A stretch of 64,000 nucleotides of DNA from Protula sp. h YS-2021 (Eukaryota > Annelida > Polychaeta > Sabellida > Serpulidae): NCBI GenBank assembly GCA_949752745.1, contig OX457034.1:29555544-29619543 (forward strand), written 5' to 3'. The position numbers and the translations under genes were made by a program. Below, one piece after another: positions 22,012 through 35,217 of the stretch. The stretch's first letter is position 1. Each line of letters begins with the position of its first letter. The notes below the pieces were generated by a model, which worked only from the letters and a program-made list of their open reading frames with translations, was not told where the DNA came from and made no database searches.

Positions 22012-23317
22012 GTCAATGATGGATAATGGATTTACAGACATGTCTTGTTATATTTTCCATGTTGATCAAACCAACACAGGTTAAACAAGACCCAAACAGT
22101 CTGAGAAATCTGATAGATTCACAGCAGGTTATATACAAATAGTGAAAATGGTTAATTTGGTGGATACGTTAAATTTTGAAAGTGGAATATCTTTAAAAGT
22201 ATTGGTGATAGAGAGACGGGGATTTGACGAGGTGATATGGCGAATATGAATTATGTATGATCCAGTAGTGTTTTTAGGCCATTCTGAGCCCTTTAAATTG
22301 CACTTTTACAAAGGCAAAGTTTTCTACAGGCGAGTGTTAAATGAATGGTTTTAAGAACAGCGAGATAGTTTTTTTATAAATAGATTTGTCTATTTCTTAG
22401 TGATTGGATGAATGATCAGATCAGTCCTGGAAAAAACTTCACAATAACTATGTAACTGTTTGATATATTTTTTTAAAGTAAACCTTTGTAACCATATACA
22501 TCCTTCATGTTACCAGTTACCAATACAAATATATGTAATGTAAGAAGCTACTAAATTTCAACTTACAATTTAGATGTTTTCAACATTTTATTTACAGTAG
22601 ACTTTGTAAACCTAAATAATTAAAATGTACTTCTATTTCCAGCCGAGTGTGAGATGTGAGAAATAATTCTGGGGTTACGGTATATACCGCCAACAACTGG
22701 AAAAATAAAAATAAATCAAGGGGTAATGTCATTGAATGTGTGATTTGTTTTAAGAACTACAAAAAGATGTATGTATTCCATAGGTAAAAATTGTAATTTA
22801 TTTCTGCATACAAACAATATGTATTTGCACCAATTATCAACTCTAAAGAAATCAGGTATTACACATATACCACCGACAAAAATGAAAATCCTGTGACTTT
22901 CTCAGTGAATTTGTGATATGGTTCAAGAGTTAGAAAGGAATGTATGTATACCTTTAGTAAAATTTGAACTTTATTTCTGGATACAAGCAATCGGTAGCTG
23001 CAACAAGTATCAACAGAAACAAATCACCAGAAAACATTGATGTAAAAATTCAAAGGTCCAGTACATAATACGGCATATCCTCGTCTCGGACATTTGTCGT
23101 TGTCATGTATCTGCGCCGTATGTCGAATTATGCTGACACAGTTGACGCCCCACTCTAGCGCTATTACTCTTATATTTATGACTTCCTTAAAATCTAAGCG
23201 GTTATTGTTGCAAGATCAAAGATTTCAATTTAGTTCGTTCGTTGCATAGACTGCACATCCTAGCTTTTATTTTAGTGTTAATGCATGTTTAACTGGCCAG
23301 TCGTTAACTGGTCAACC
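22012..23317 (+). repeat. Unit 11, short, 1306 bp
   Basis: Standard short unit, junction near 22137. It lacks the private variants of its left neighbour. Confidence 0.97.
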
Positions 23318-24623
23318 GTCAATGATGGATAATGGATTTACAGACATGTCTTGTTATATTTTCCATGTTGATCAAACCAACACAGGTTAAACAAGACCCA
23401 AACAGTCTGAGAAATCTGATAGATTCACAGCAGGTTATATACAAATAGTGAAAATGGTTAATTTGGTGGATACGTTAAATTTTGAAAGTGGAATATCTTT
23501 AAAAGTATTGGTGATAGAGAGACGGGGATTTGACGAGGTGATATGGCGAATATGAATTATGTATGATCCAGTAGTGTTTTTAGGCCATTCTGAGCCCTTT
23601 AAATTGCACTTTTACAAAGGCAAAGTTTTCTACAGGCGAGTGTTAAATGAATGGTTTTAAGAACAGCGAGATAGTTTTTTTATAAATAGATTTGTCTATT
23701 TCTTAGTGATTGGATGAATGATCAGATCAGTCCTGGAAAAAACTTCACAATAACTATGTAACTGTTTGATATATTTTTTTAAAGTAAACCTTTGTAACCA
23801 TATACATCCTTCATGTTACCAGTTACCAATACAAATATATGTAATGTAAGAAGCTACTAAATTTCAACTTACAATTTAGATGTTTTCAACATTTTATTTA
23901 CAGTAGACTTTGTAAACCTAAATAATTAAAATGTACTTCTATTTCCAGCCGAGTGTGAGATGTGAGAAATAATTCTGGGGTTACGGTATATACCGCCAAC
24001 AACTGGAAAAATAAAAATAAATCAAGGGGTAATGTCATTGAATGTGTGATTTGTTTTAAGAACTACAAAAAGATGTATGTATTCCATAGGTAAAAAATGT
24101 AATTTATTTCTGCATACAAACAATATGTATTTGCACCAATTATCAACTCTAAAGAAATCAGGTATTACACATATACCACCGACAAAAATGAAAATCCTGT
24201 GACTTTCTCAGTGAATTTGTGATATGGTTCAAGAGTTAGAAAGGAATGTATGTATACCTTTAGTAAAATTTGAACTTTATTTCTGGATACAAGCAATCGG
24301 TAGCTGCAACAAGTATCAACAGAAACAAATCACCAGAAAACATTGATGTAAAAATTCAAAGGTCCAGTACATAATACGGCATATCCTCGTCTCGGACATT
24401 TGTCGTTGTCATGTATCTGCGCCGTATGTCGAATTATGCTGACACAGTTGACGCCCCACTCTAGCGCTATTACTCTTATATTTATGACTTCCTTAAAATC
24501 TAAGCGGTTATTGTTGCAAGATCAAAGATTTCAATTTAGTTCGTTCGTTGCATAGACTGCACATCCTAGCTTTTATTTTAGTGTTAATGCATGTTTAACT
24601 GGCCAGTCGTTAACTGGTCAACC
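23318..24623 (+). repeat. Unit 12, short, 1306 bp
   Basis: Short unit with one private T to A change at about 24097 (TAAAAAATGT instead of TAAAAATTGT) in the first copy of the internal 180-bp duplication. Confidence 0.97.
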
Positions 24624-27600
24624 GTCAATGATGGATAATGGATTTACAGACATGTCTTGTTATATTTTCCATGTTGATCAAACCAACACAGGTTAAACAA
24701 GACCCAAACAGTCTGAGAAATCTGATAGATTCACAGCAGGTTATATACAATTCCAGTGACATTGAAAAATGGTGTGTAAAATTACTGATAGAGAATTGAA
24801 TTGGATAGAGCATTGGTTCGGTAAGCCGAAGGTCCCGAGTTCGACTCCAGCTCGGGGCGGCATGCAGGGAATTGACATTTGCTCAAATTGCCTTGGCTAA
24901 GCAAATACAGTAGATAAGATCACCTATGAAGGAATTTAAAGTTGACGCCCACTTAGCGTTTCAGCCATCCCTTAAAAAACATTTTAGAAAGAAGTTAGTT
25001 TGGGCATCGTCCAATGACTTTCTTTATTTGAGTTGCCAAAGTCAATAAAATTATTTATTTTTAAACGATCAAAAGTTTCAGGGAGTGAACTCTGTAAAAA
25101 AAAAAAAAAAAAAAAAAACATAGGTTTTGCCTGTAACACTTTGGTCCCTTTTTATTCTATATTGATATTGAATGTTTCAAGTCAAACCGTAAACAAGAAG
25201 AAAAAAGTGTAAGCAACGCCTGTTTTGAAAGATTTACAATGCAGCAATAAATGTTGCAATCACTCACTTTTTCCCACACCACAATCCAATTCAGATGGGA
25301 AGGTATGTAGTTTATAAACAGGCTCGAGCATCCATACAGATAGTGCTGTGCAGGTTATGGCAGTAATACAGTTGGCTGAAAGTTGGCTCGGGAGTGCGAG
25401 GGCGTAAGCGTTCCGGTGTTCTTCGGGACCCGGTGGATCGAGCTGGAACTCGGCTGTAGAAAGGCGAAAGGCGGCGTAAAACCCGCCCGGTATGCCGAAG
25501 CCCCGCCACTGACCAATGCACACTGTGGTTGATCATTGACGGTGGCTGGGGTGGCCGTATATACGTCAGGCTTCTGGCAGCAAGCCATAATATATATCCT
25601 GCACTGCACGCTTCACTTTTTGTTTTTTTTTACCTTTGATTATGTTTTATTTTATCCAAGAGGTAGGTTATTGTTTCTACTTCATACAAAACTTATGCAA
25701 GATTTAATCATATTTTATTGCTGGTGCATGCACATAGAAGGCTCTAGAATATGCACAACAGTATTCCACACTCCTCTAGTATCGCTTGTTCAATGCTCTT
25801 TCAATCCAACTGGACAATCAAAAGCTGTGCGTCTCACACTTCTTGATCTCTCTCACACTGCTTGATCTCTTCAATCATGGCATTCTACCTACGTCAGTTG
25901 CAGAGTTACTTCGGGATTGAAGGCACAGAGTACGATCGTTGTACCTTACTAAGATCGAGGATGTATATTCAGACACCGTAATATCATACTGAATTTTACT
26001 TCAGGTTTTAAACAAATATTAAGTAGTCTTAAAACTGTTTGATTTTACATACACCGTTTATAAGAGAATGACATTGAAGCATTAACTTTGGCCATTTTTT
26101 CTATCTTAAACCATTTCAAAGAGAATAAAATACTCAGACAAAAGTACAGATGCTCAATAATCTTTCAGATCAAGGCAGATCGATGAACTTTCTAAAATAC
26201 ATAAACCTATTTTATTGCTAAACATTAAAATATCTGCAATAAAGAAAATTTTAATGGTTATAAAAGTAAGATTGTAATGTGTGGATAAGTTTGTACAGTG
26301 TAGCTAAAGTGAAAAGGTGGTAGTAGAATTTGCAAAGTGGGGATACCTGCTTGACCTCTTCCGAGGATCATAATTTTAAAACTGATCTATGTGAAAATAA
26401 AAGAAGAAAGTTAATTTTCCTTGGAAAATAATAAAAAGTCAAATATATTGTACTTGCGATTGAAGAAAAATGGGCACGGTTGGGGAGAGAAAGAGCAAAG
26501 GAAGACGGATGTATGTAAATGTCTTGAGTAATAATGTGAAATAGTGAAAGTGGTTAATTTGGTGGACAGGTTAAATTTTGAAAGTGGAATATCTTTAAAA
26601 GTATTGGTGATAGAGAGACGGGAATTTGACGAGGTGATATGGCGAATATGAATTATGTATGATCCAGTAGTGTTTTTAGGCCATTCTGAGCCCTTTAAAT
26701 TGCACTTTTACAAAGGCAAAGTTTTCTACAGGCGAGTGTTAAATGAATGGTTTTAAGAACAGCGAGATAGTTTTTTTATAAATAGATTTGTCTATTTCTT
26801 AGTGATTGGATGAATGATCAGATCAGTCCTGGAAAAAACTTCACAATAACTATGTAACTGTTTGATATATTTTTTTAAAGTAAACCTTTGTAACCATATA
26901 CATCCTTCATGTTACCAGTTACCAATACAAATATATGTAATGTAAGAAGCTACTAAATTTCAACTTACAATTTAGATGTTTTCAACATTTTATTTACAGT
27001 AGACTTTGTAAACCTAAATAATTAAAATGTACTTCTATTTCCAGCCGAGTGTGAGATGTGAGAAATAATTCTGGGGTTACGGTATATACCGCCAACAACT
27101 GGAAAAATAAAAATAAATCAAGGGGTAATGTCATTGAATGTGTGATTTGTTTTAAGAACTACAAAAAGATGTATGTATTCCATAGGTAAAAATTGTAATT
27201 TATTTCTGCATACAAACAATATGTATTTGCACCAATTATCAACTCTAAAGAAATCAGGTATTACACATATACCACCGACAAAAATGAAAATCCTGTGACT
27301 TTCTCAGTGAATTTGTGATATGGTTCAAGAGTTAGAAAGGAATGTATGTATACCTTTAGTAAAATTTGAACTTTATTTCTGGATACAAGCAATCGGTAGC
27401 TGCAACAAGTATCAACAGAAACAAATCACCAGAAAACATTGATGTAAAAATTCAAAGGTCCAGTACATAATACGGCATATCCTCGTCTCGGACATTTGTC
27501 GTTGTCATGTATCTGCGCCGTATGTCGAATTATGCTGACACAGTTGACGCCCCACTCTAGCGCTATTACTCTTATATTTATGACTTCCTTAAAATCTAAG

Positions 27601-27719
27601 CGGTTATTGTTGCAAGATCAAAGATTTCAATTTAGTTCGTTCGTTGCATAGACTGCACATCCTAGCTTTTATTTTAGTGTTAATGCATGTTTAACTGGCC
27701 AGTCGTTAACTGGTCAACC
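24624..27719 (+). repeat. Unit 13, full, 3096 bp
   Basis: Poly(A) is 23. From here rightward the full units have TTTACAATG rather than TTCACAATG. It has the GGACAGG and GACGGGAATT variants. Confidence 0.97.
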
Positions 27720-30700
27720 GTCAATGATGGATAATGGATTTACAGACATGTCTTGTTATATTTTCCATGTTGATCAAACCAACACAGGTTAAACAAGACC
27801 CAAACAGTCTGAGAAATCTGATAGATTCACAGCAGGTTATATACAATTCCAGTGACATTGAAAAATGGTGTGTAAAATTACTGATAGAGAATTGAATTGG
27901 ATAGAGCATTGGTTCGGTAAGCCGAAGGTCCCGAGTTCGACTCCAGCTCGGGGCGGCATGCAGGGAATTGACATTTGCTCAAATTGCCTTGGCTAAGCAA
28001 ATACAGTAGATAAGATCACCTATGAAGGAATTTAAAGTTGACGCCCACTTAGCGTTTCAGCCATCCCTTAAAAAACATTTTAGAAAGAAGTTAGTTTGGG
28101 CATCGTCCAATGACTTTCTTTATTTGAGTTGCCAAAGTCAATAAAATTATTTATTTTTAAACGATCAAAAGTTTCAGGGAGTGAACTCTGTAAAAAAAAA
28201 AAAAAAAAAAAACATAGGTTTTGCCTGTAACACTTTGGTCCCTTTTTATTCTATATTGATATTGAATGTTTCAAGTCAAACCGTAAACAAGAAGAAAAAA
28301 GTGTAAGCAACGCCTGTTTTGAAAGATTTACAATGCAGCAATAAATGTTGCAATCACTCACTTTTTCCCACACCACAATCCAATTCAGATGGGAAGGTAT
28401 GTAGTTTATAAACAGGCTCGAGCATCCATACAGATAGTGCTGTGCAGGTTATGGCAGTAATACAGTTGGCTGAAAGTTGGCTCGGGAGTGCGAGGGCGTA
28501 AGCGTTCCGGTGTTCTTCGGGACCCGGTGGATCGAGCTGGAACTCGGCTGTAGAAAGGCGAAAGGCGGCGTAAAACCCGCCCGGTATGCCGAAGCCCCGC
28601 CACTGACCAATGCACACTGTGGTTGATCATTGACGGTGGCTGGGGTGGCCGTATATACGTCAGGCTTCTGGCAGCAAGCCATAATATATATCCTGCACTG
28701 CACGCTTCACTTTTTGTTTTTTTTTACCTTTGATTATGTTTTATTTTATCCAAGAGGTAGGTTATTGTTTCTACTTCATACAAAACTTATGCAAGATTTA
28801 ATCATATTTTATTGCTGGTGCATGCACATAGAAGGCTCTAGAATATGCACAACAGTATTCCACACTCCTCTAGTATCGCTTGTTCAATGCTCTTTCAATC
28901 CAACTGGACAATCAAAAGCTGTGCGTCTCACACTTCTTGATCTCTCTCACACTGCTTGATCTCTTCAATCATGGCATTCTACCTACGTCAGTTGCAGAGT
29001 TACTTCGGGATTGAAGGCACAGAGTACGATCGTTGTACCTTACTAAGATCGAGGATGTATATTCAGACACCGTAATATCATATTGAATTTTACTTCAGGT
29101 TTTAAACAAATATTAAGTAGTCTTAAAACTGTTTGATTTTACATACACCGTTTATAAGAGAATGACATTGAAGCATTAACTTTGGCCATTTTTTCTATCT
29201 TAAACCATTTCAAAGAGAATAAAATACTCAGACAAAAGTACAGATGCTCAATAATCTTTCAGATCAAGGCAGATCGATGAACTTTCTAAAATACATAAAC
29301 CTATTTTATTGCTAAACATTAAAATATCTGCAATAAAGAAAATTTTAATGGTTATAAAAGTAAGATTGTAATGTGTGGATAAGTTTGTACAGTGTAGCTA
29401 AAGTGAAAAGGTGGTAGTAGAATTTGCAAAGTGGGGATACCTGCTTGACCTCTTCCGAGGATCATAATTTTAAAACTGATCTATGTGAAAATAAAAGAAG
29501 AAAGTTAATTTTCCTTGGAAAATAATAAAAAGTCAAATATATTGTACTTGCGATTGAAGAAAAATGGGCACGGTTGGGGAGAGAAAGAGCAAAGGAAGAC
29601 GGATGTATGTAAATGTCTTGAGTAATAATGTGAAATAGTGAAAGTGGTTAATTTGGTGGATAGGTTAAATTTTGAAAGTGGAATATCTTTAAAAGTATTG
29701 GTGATAGAGAGACGGGGATTTGACGAGGTGATATGGCGAATATGAATTATGTATGATCCAGTAGTGTTTTTAGGCCATTCTGAGCCCTTTAAATTGCACT
29801 TTTACAAAGGCAAAGTTTTCTACAGGCGAGTGTTAAATGAATGGTTTTAAGAACAGCGAGATAGTTTTTTTATAAATAGATTTGTCTATTTCTTAGTGAT
29901 TGGATGAATGATCAGATCAGTCCTGGAAAAAACTTCACAATAACTATGTAACTGTTTGATATATTTTTTTAAAGTAAACCTTTGTAACCATATACATCCT
30001 TCATGTTACCAGTTACCAATACAAATATATGTAATGTAAGAAGCTACTAAATTTCAACTTACAATTTAGATGTTTTCAACATTTTATTTACAGTAGACTT
30101 TGTAAACCTAAATAATTAAAATGTACTTCTATTTCCAGCCGAGTGTGAGATGTGAGAAATAATTCTGGGGTTACGGTATATACCGCCAACAACTGGAAAA
30201 ATAAAAATAAATCAAGGGGTAATGTCATTGAATGTGTGATTTGTTTTAAGAACTACAAAAAGATGTATGTATTCCATAGGTAAAATTGTAATTTATTTCT
30301 GCATACAAACAATATGTATTTGCACCAATTATCAACTCTAAAGAAATCAGGTATTACACATATACCACCGACAAAAATGAAAATCCTGTGACTTTCTCAG
30401 TGAATTTGTGATATGGTTCAAGAGTTAGAAAGGAATGTATGTATACCTTTAGTAAAATTTGAACTTTATTTCTGGATACAAGCAATCGGTAGCTGCAACA
30501 AGTATCAACAGAAACAAATCACCAGAAAACATTGATGTAAAAATTCAAAGGTCCAGTACATAATACGGCATATCCTCGTCTCGGACATTTGTCGTTGTCA
30601 TGTATCTGCGCCGTATGTCGAATTATGCTGACACAGTTGACGCCCCACTCTAGCGCTATTACTCTTATATTTATGACTTCCTTAAAATCTAAGCGGTTAT

Positions 30701-30812
30701 TGTTGCAAGATCAAAGATTTCAATTTAGTTCGTTCGTTGCATAGACTGCACATCCTAGCTTTTATTTTAGTGTTAATGCATGTTTAACTGGCCAGTCGTT
30801 AACTGGTCAACC
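27720..30812 (+). repeat. Unit 14, full, 3093 bp
   Basis: Poly(A) is 21. It has CATATTGAATT (about 29083) where others have CATACTGAATT, GGATAGG near 29660, and one fewer A in AGGTAAAATTGTA (about 30280). Unit 27, 33.1 kb to the right, has the same length, poly(A) and all three variants. Confidence 0.97.
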
Positions 30813-33800
30813 GTCAATGATGGATAATGGATTTACAGACATGTCTTGTTATATTTTCCATGTTGATCAAACCAACACAGGTTAAACAAGACCCAAACAG
30901 TCTGAGAAATCTGATAGATTCACAGCAGGTTATATACAATTCCAGTGACATTGAAAAATGGTGTGTAAAATTACTGATAGAGAATTGAATTGGATAGAGC
31001 ATTGGTTCGGTAAGCCGAAGGTCCCGAGTTCGACTCCAGCTCGGGGCGGCATGCAGGGAATTGACATTTGCTCAAATTGCCTTGGCTAAGCAAATACAGT
31101 AGATAAGATCACCTATGAAGGAATTTAAAGTTGACGCCCACTTAGCGTTTCAGCCATCCCTTAAAAAACATTTTAGAAAGAAGTTAGTTTGGGCATCGTC
31201 CAATGACTTTCTTTATTTGAGTTGCCAAAGTCAATAAAATTATTTATTTTTAAACGATCAAAAGTTTCAGGGAGTGAACTCTGTAAAAAAAAAAAAAAAA
31301 AAAAAAAAACATAGGTTTTGCCTGTAACACTTTGGTCCCTTTTTATTCTATATTGATATTGAATGTTTCAAGTCAAACCGTAAACAAGAAGAAAAAAGTG
31401 TAAGCAACGCCTGTTTTGAAAGATTTACAATGCAGCAATAAATGTTGCAATCACTCACTTTTTCCCACACCACAATCCAATTCAGATGGGAAGGTATGTA
31501 GTTTATAAACAGGCTCGAGCATCCATACAGATAGTGCTGTGCAGGTTATGGCAGTAATACAGTTGGCTGAAAGTTGGCTCGGGAGTGCGAGGGCGTAAGC
31601 GTTCCGGTGTTCTTCGGGACCCGGTGGATCGAGCTGGAACTCGGCTGTAGAAAGGCGAAAGGCGGCGTAAAACCCGCCCGGTATGCCGAAGCCCCGCCAC
31701 TGACCAATGCACACTGTGGTTGATCATTGACGGTGGCTGGGGTGGCCGTATATACGTCAGGCTTCTGGCAGCAAGCCATAATATATATCCTGCACTGCAC
31801 GCTTCACTTTTTGTTTTTTTTTACCTTTGATTATGTTTTATTTTATCCAAGAGGTAGGTTATTGTTTCTACTTCATACAAAACTTATGCAAGATTTAATC
31901 ATATTTTATTGCTGGTGCATGCACATAGAAGGCTCTAGAATATGCACAACAGTATTCCACACTCCTCTAGTATCGCTTGTTCAATGCTCTTTCAATCCAA
32001 CTGGACAATCAAAAGCTGTGCGTCTCACACTTCTTGATCTCTCTCACACTGCTTGATCTCTTCAATCATGGCATTCTACCTACGTCAGTTGCAGAGTTAC
32101 TTCGGGATTGAAGGCACAGAGTACGATCGTTGTACCTTACTAAGATCGAGGATGTATATTCAGACACCGTAATATCATACTGAATTTTACTTCAGGTTTT
32201 AAACAAATATTAAGTAGTCTTAAAACTGTTTGATTTTACATACACCGTTTATAAGAGAATGACATTGAAGCATTAACTTTGGCCATTTTTTCTATCTTAA
32301 ACCATTTCAAAGAGAATAAAATACTCAGACAAAAGTACAGATGCTCAATAATCTTTCAGATCAAGGCAGATCGATGAACTTTCTAAAATACATAAACCTA
32401 TTTTATTGCTAAACATTAAAATATCTGCAATAAAGAAAATTTTAATGGTTATAAAAGTAAGATTGTAATGTGTGGATAAGTTTGTACAGTGTAGCTAAAG
32501 TGAAAAGGTGGTAGTAGAATTTGCAAAGTGGGGATACCTGCTTGACCTCTTCCGAGGATCATAATTTTAAAACTGATCTATGTGAAAATAAAAGAAGAAA
32601 GTTAATTTTCCTTGGAAAATAATAAAAAGTCAAATATATTGTACTTGCGATTGAAGAAAAATGGGCACGGTTGGGGAGAGAAAGAGCAAAGGAAGACGGA
32701 TGTATGTAAATGTCTTGAGTAATAATGTGAAATAGTGAAAGTGGTTAATTTGGTGGACAGGTTAAATTTTGAAAGTGGAATATCTTTAAAAGTATTGGTG
32801 ATAGAGAGACGGGAATTTGACGAGGTGATATGGCGAATATGAATTATGTATGATCCAGTAGTGTTTTTAGGCCATTCTGAGCCCTTTAAATTGCACTTTT
32901 ACAAAGGCAAAGTTTTCTACAGGCGAGTGTTAAATGAATGGTTTTAAGAACAGCGAGATAGTTTTTTTTATAAATAGATTTGTCTATTTCTTAGTGATTG
33001 GATGAATGATCAGATCAGTCCTGGAAAAAACTTCACAATAACTATGTAACTGTTTGATATATTTTTTTAAAGTAAACCTTTGTAACCATATACATCCTTC
33101 ATGTTACCAGTTACCAATACAAATATATGTAATGTAAGAAGCTACTAAATTTCAACTTACAATTTAGATGTTTTCAACATTTTATTTACAGTAGACTTTG
33201 TAAACCTAAATAATTAAAATGTACTTCTATTTCCAGCCGAGTGTGAGATGTGAGAAATAATTCTGGGGTTACGGTATATACCGCCAACAACTGGAAAAAT
33301 AAAAATAAATCAAGGGGTAATGTCATTGAATGTGTGATTTGTTTTAAGAACTACAAAAAGATGTATGTATTCCATAGGTAAAAATTGTAATTTATTTCTG
33401 CATACAAACAATATGTATTTGCACCAATTATCAACTCTAAAGAAATCAGGTATTACACATATACCACCGACAAAAATGAAAATCCTGTGACTTTCTCAGT
33501 GAATTTGTGATATGGTTCAAGAGTTAGAAAGGAATGTATGTATACCTTTAGTAAAATTTGAACTTTATTTCTGGATACAAGCAATCGGTAGCTGCAACAA
33601 GTATCAACAGAAACAAATCACCAGAAAACATTGATGTAAAAATTCAAAGGTCCAGTACATAATACGGCATATCCTCGTCTCGGACATTTGTCGTTGTCAT
33701 GTATCTGCGCCGTATGTCGAATTATGCTGACACAGTTGACGCCCCACTCTAGCGCTATTACTCTTATATTTATGACTTCCTTAAAATCTAAGCGGTTATT

Positions 33801-33911
33801 GTTGCAAGATCAAAGATTTCAATTTAGTTCGTTCGTTGCATAGACTGCACATCCTAGCTTTTATTTTAGTGTTAATGCATGTTTAACTGGCCAGTCGTTA
33901 ACTGGTCAACC
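30813..33911 (+). repeat. Unit 15, full, 3099 bp
   Basis: Poly(A) is 25. It has the GGACAGG and GACGGGAATT variants and a private extra T in the T-tract at about 32962-32969 (8 instead of 7). Confidence 0.97.
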
Positions 33912-35217
33912 GTCAATGATGGATAATGGATTTACAGACATGTCTTGTTATATTTTCCATGTTGATCAAACCAACACAGGTTAAACAAGACCCAAACAGT
34001 CTGAGAAATCTGATAGATTCACAGCAGGTTATATACAAATAGTGAAAATGGTTAATTTGGTGGATACGTTAAATTTTGAAAGTGGAATATCTTTAAAAGT
34101 ATTGGTGATAGAGAGACGGGGATTTGACGAGGTGATATGGCGAATATGAATTATGTATGATCCAGTAGTGTTTTTAGGCCATTCTGAGCCCTTTAAATTG
34201 CACTTTTACAAAGGCAAAGTTTTCTACAGGCGAGTGTTAAATGAATGGTTTTAAGAACAGCGAGATAGTTTTTTTATAAATAGATTTGTCTATTTCTTAG
34301 TGATTGGATGAATGATCAGATCAGTCCTGGAAAAAACTTCACAATAACTATGTAACTGTTTGATATATTTTTTTAAAGTAAACCTTTGTAACCATATACA
34401 TCCTTCATGTTACCAGTTACCAATACAAATATATGTAATGTAAGAAGCTACTAAATTTCAACTTACAATTTAGATGTTTTCAACATTTTATTTACAGTAG
34501 ACTTTGTAAACCTAAATAATTAAAATGTACTTCTATTTCCAGCCGAGTGTGAGATGTGAGAAATAATTCTGGGGTTACGGTATATACCGCCAACAACTGG
34601 AAAAATAAAAATAAATCAAGGGGTAATGTCATTGAATGTGTGATTTGTTTTAAGAACTACAAAAAGATGTATGTATTCCATAGGTAAAAATTGTAATTTA
34701 TTTCTGCATACAAACAATATGTATTTGCACCAATTATCAACTCTAAAGAAATCAGGTATTACACATATACCACCGACAAAAATGAAAATCCTGTGACTTT
34801 CTCAGTGAATTTGTGATATGGTTCAAGAGTTAGAAAGGAATGTATGTATACCTTTAGTAAAATTTGAACTTTATTTCTGGATACAAGCAATCGGTAGCTG
34901 CAACAAGTATCAACAGAAACAAATCACCAGAAAACATTGATGTAAAAATTCAAAGGTCCAGTACATAATACGGCATATCCTCGTCTCGGACATTTGTCGT
35001 TGTCATGTATCTGCGCCGTATGTCGAATTATGCTGACACAGTTGACGCCCCACTCTAGCGCTATTACTCTTATATTTATGACTTCCTTAAAATCTAAGCG
35101 GTTATTGTTGCAAGATCAAAGATTTCAATTTAGTTCGTTCGTTGCATAGACTGCACATCCTAGCTTTTATTTTAGTGTTAATGCATGTTTAACTGGCCAG
35201 TCGTTAACTGGTCAACC
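33912..35217 (+). repeat. Unit 16, short, 1306 bp
   Basis: Single short unit between full units 15 and 17; junction near 34037, with standard short-class variants. Confidence 0.97.
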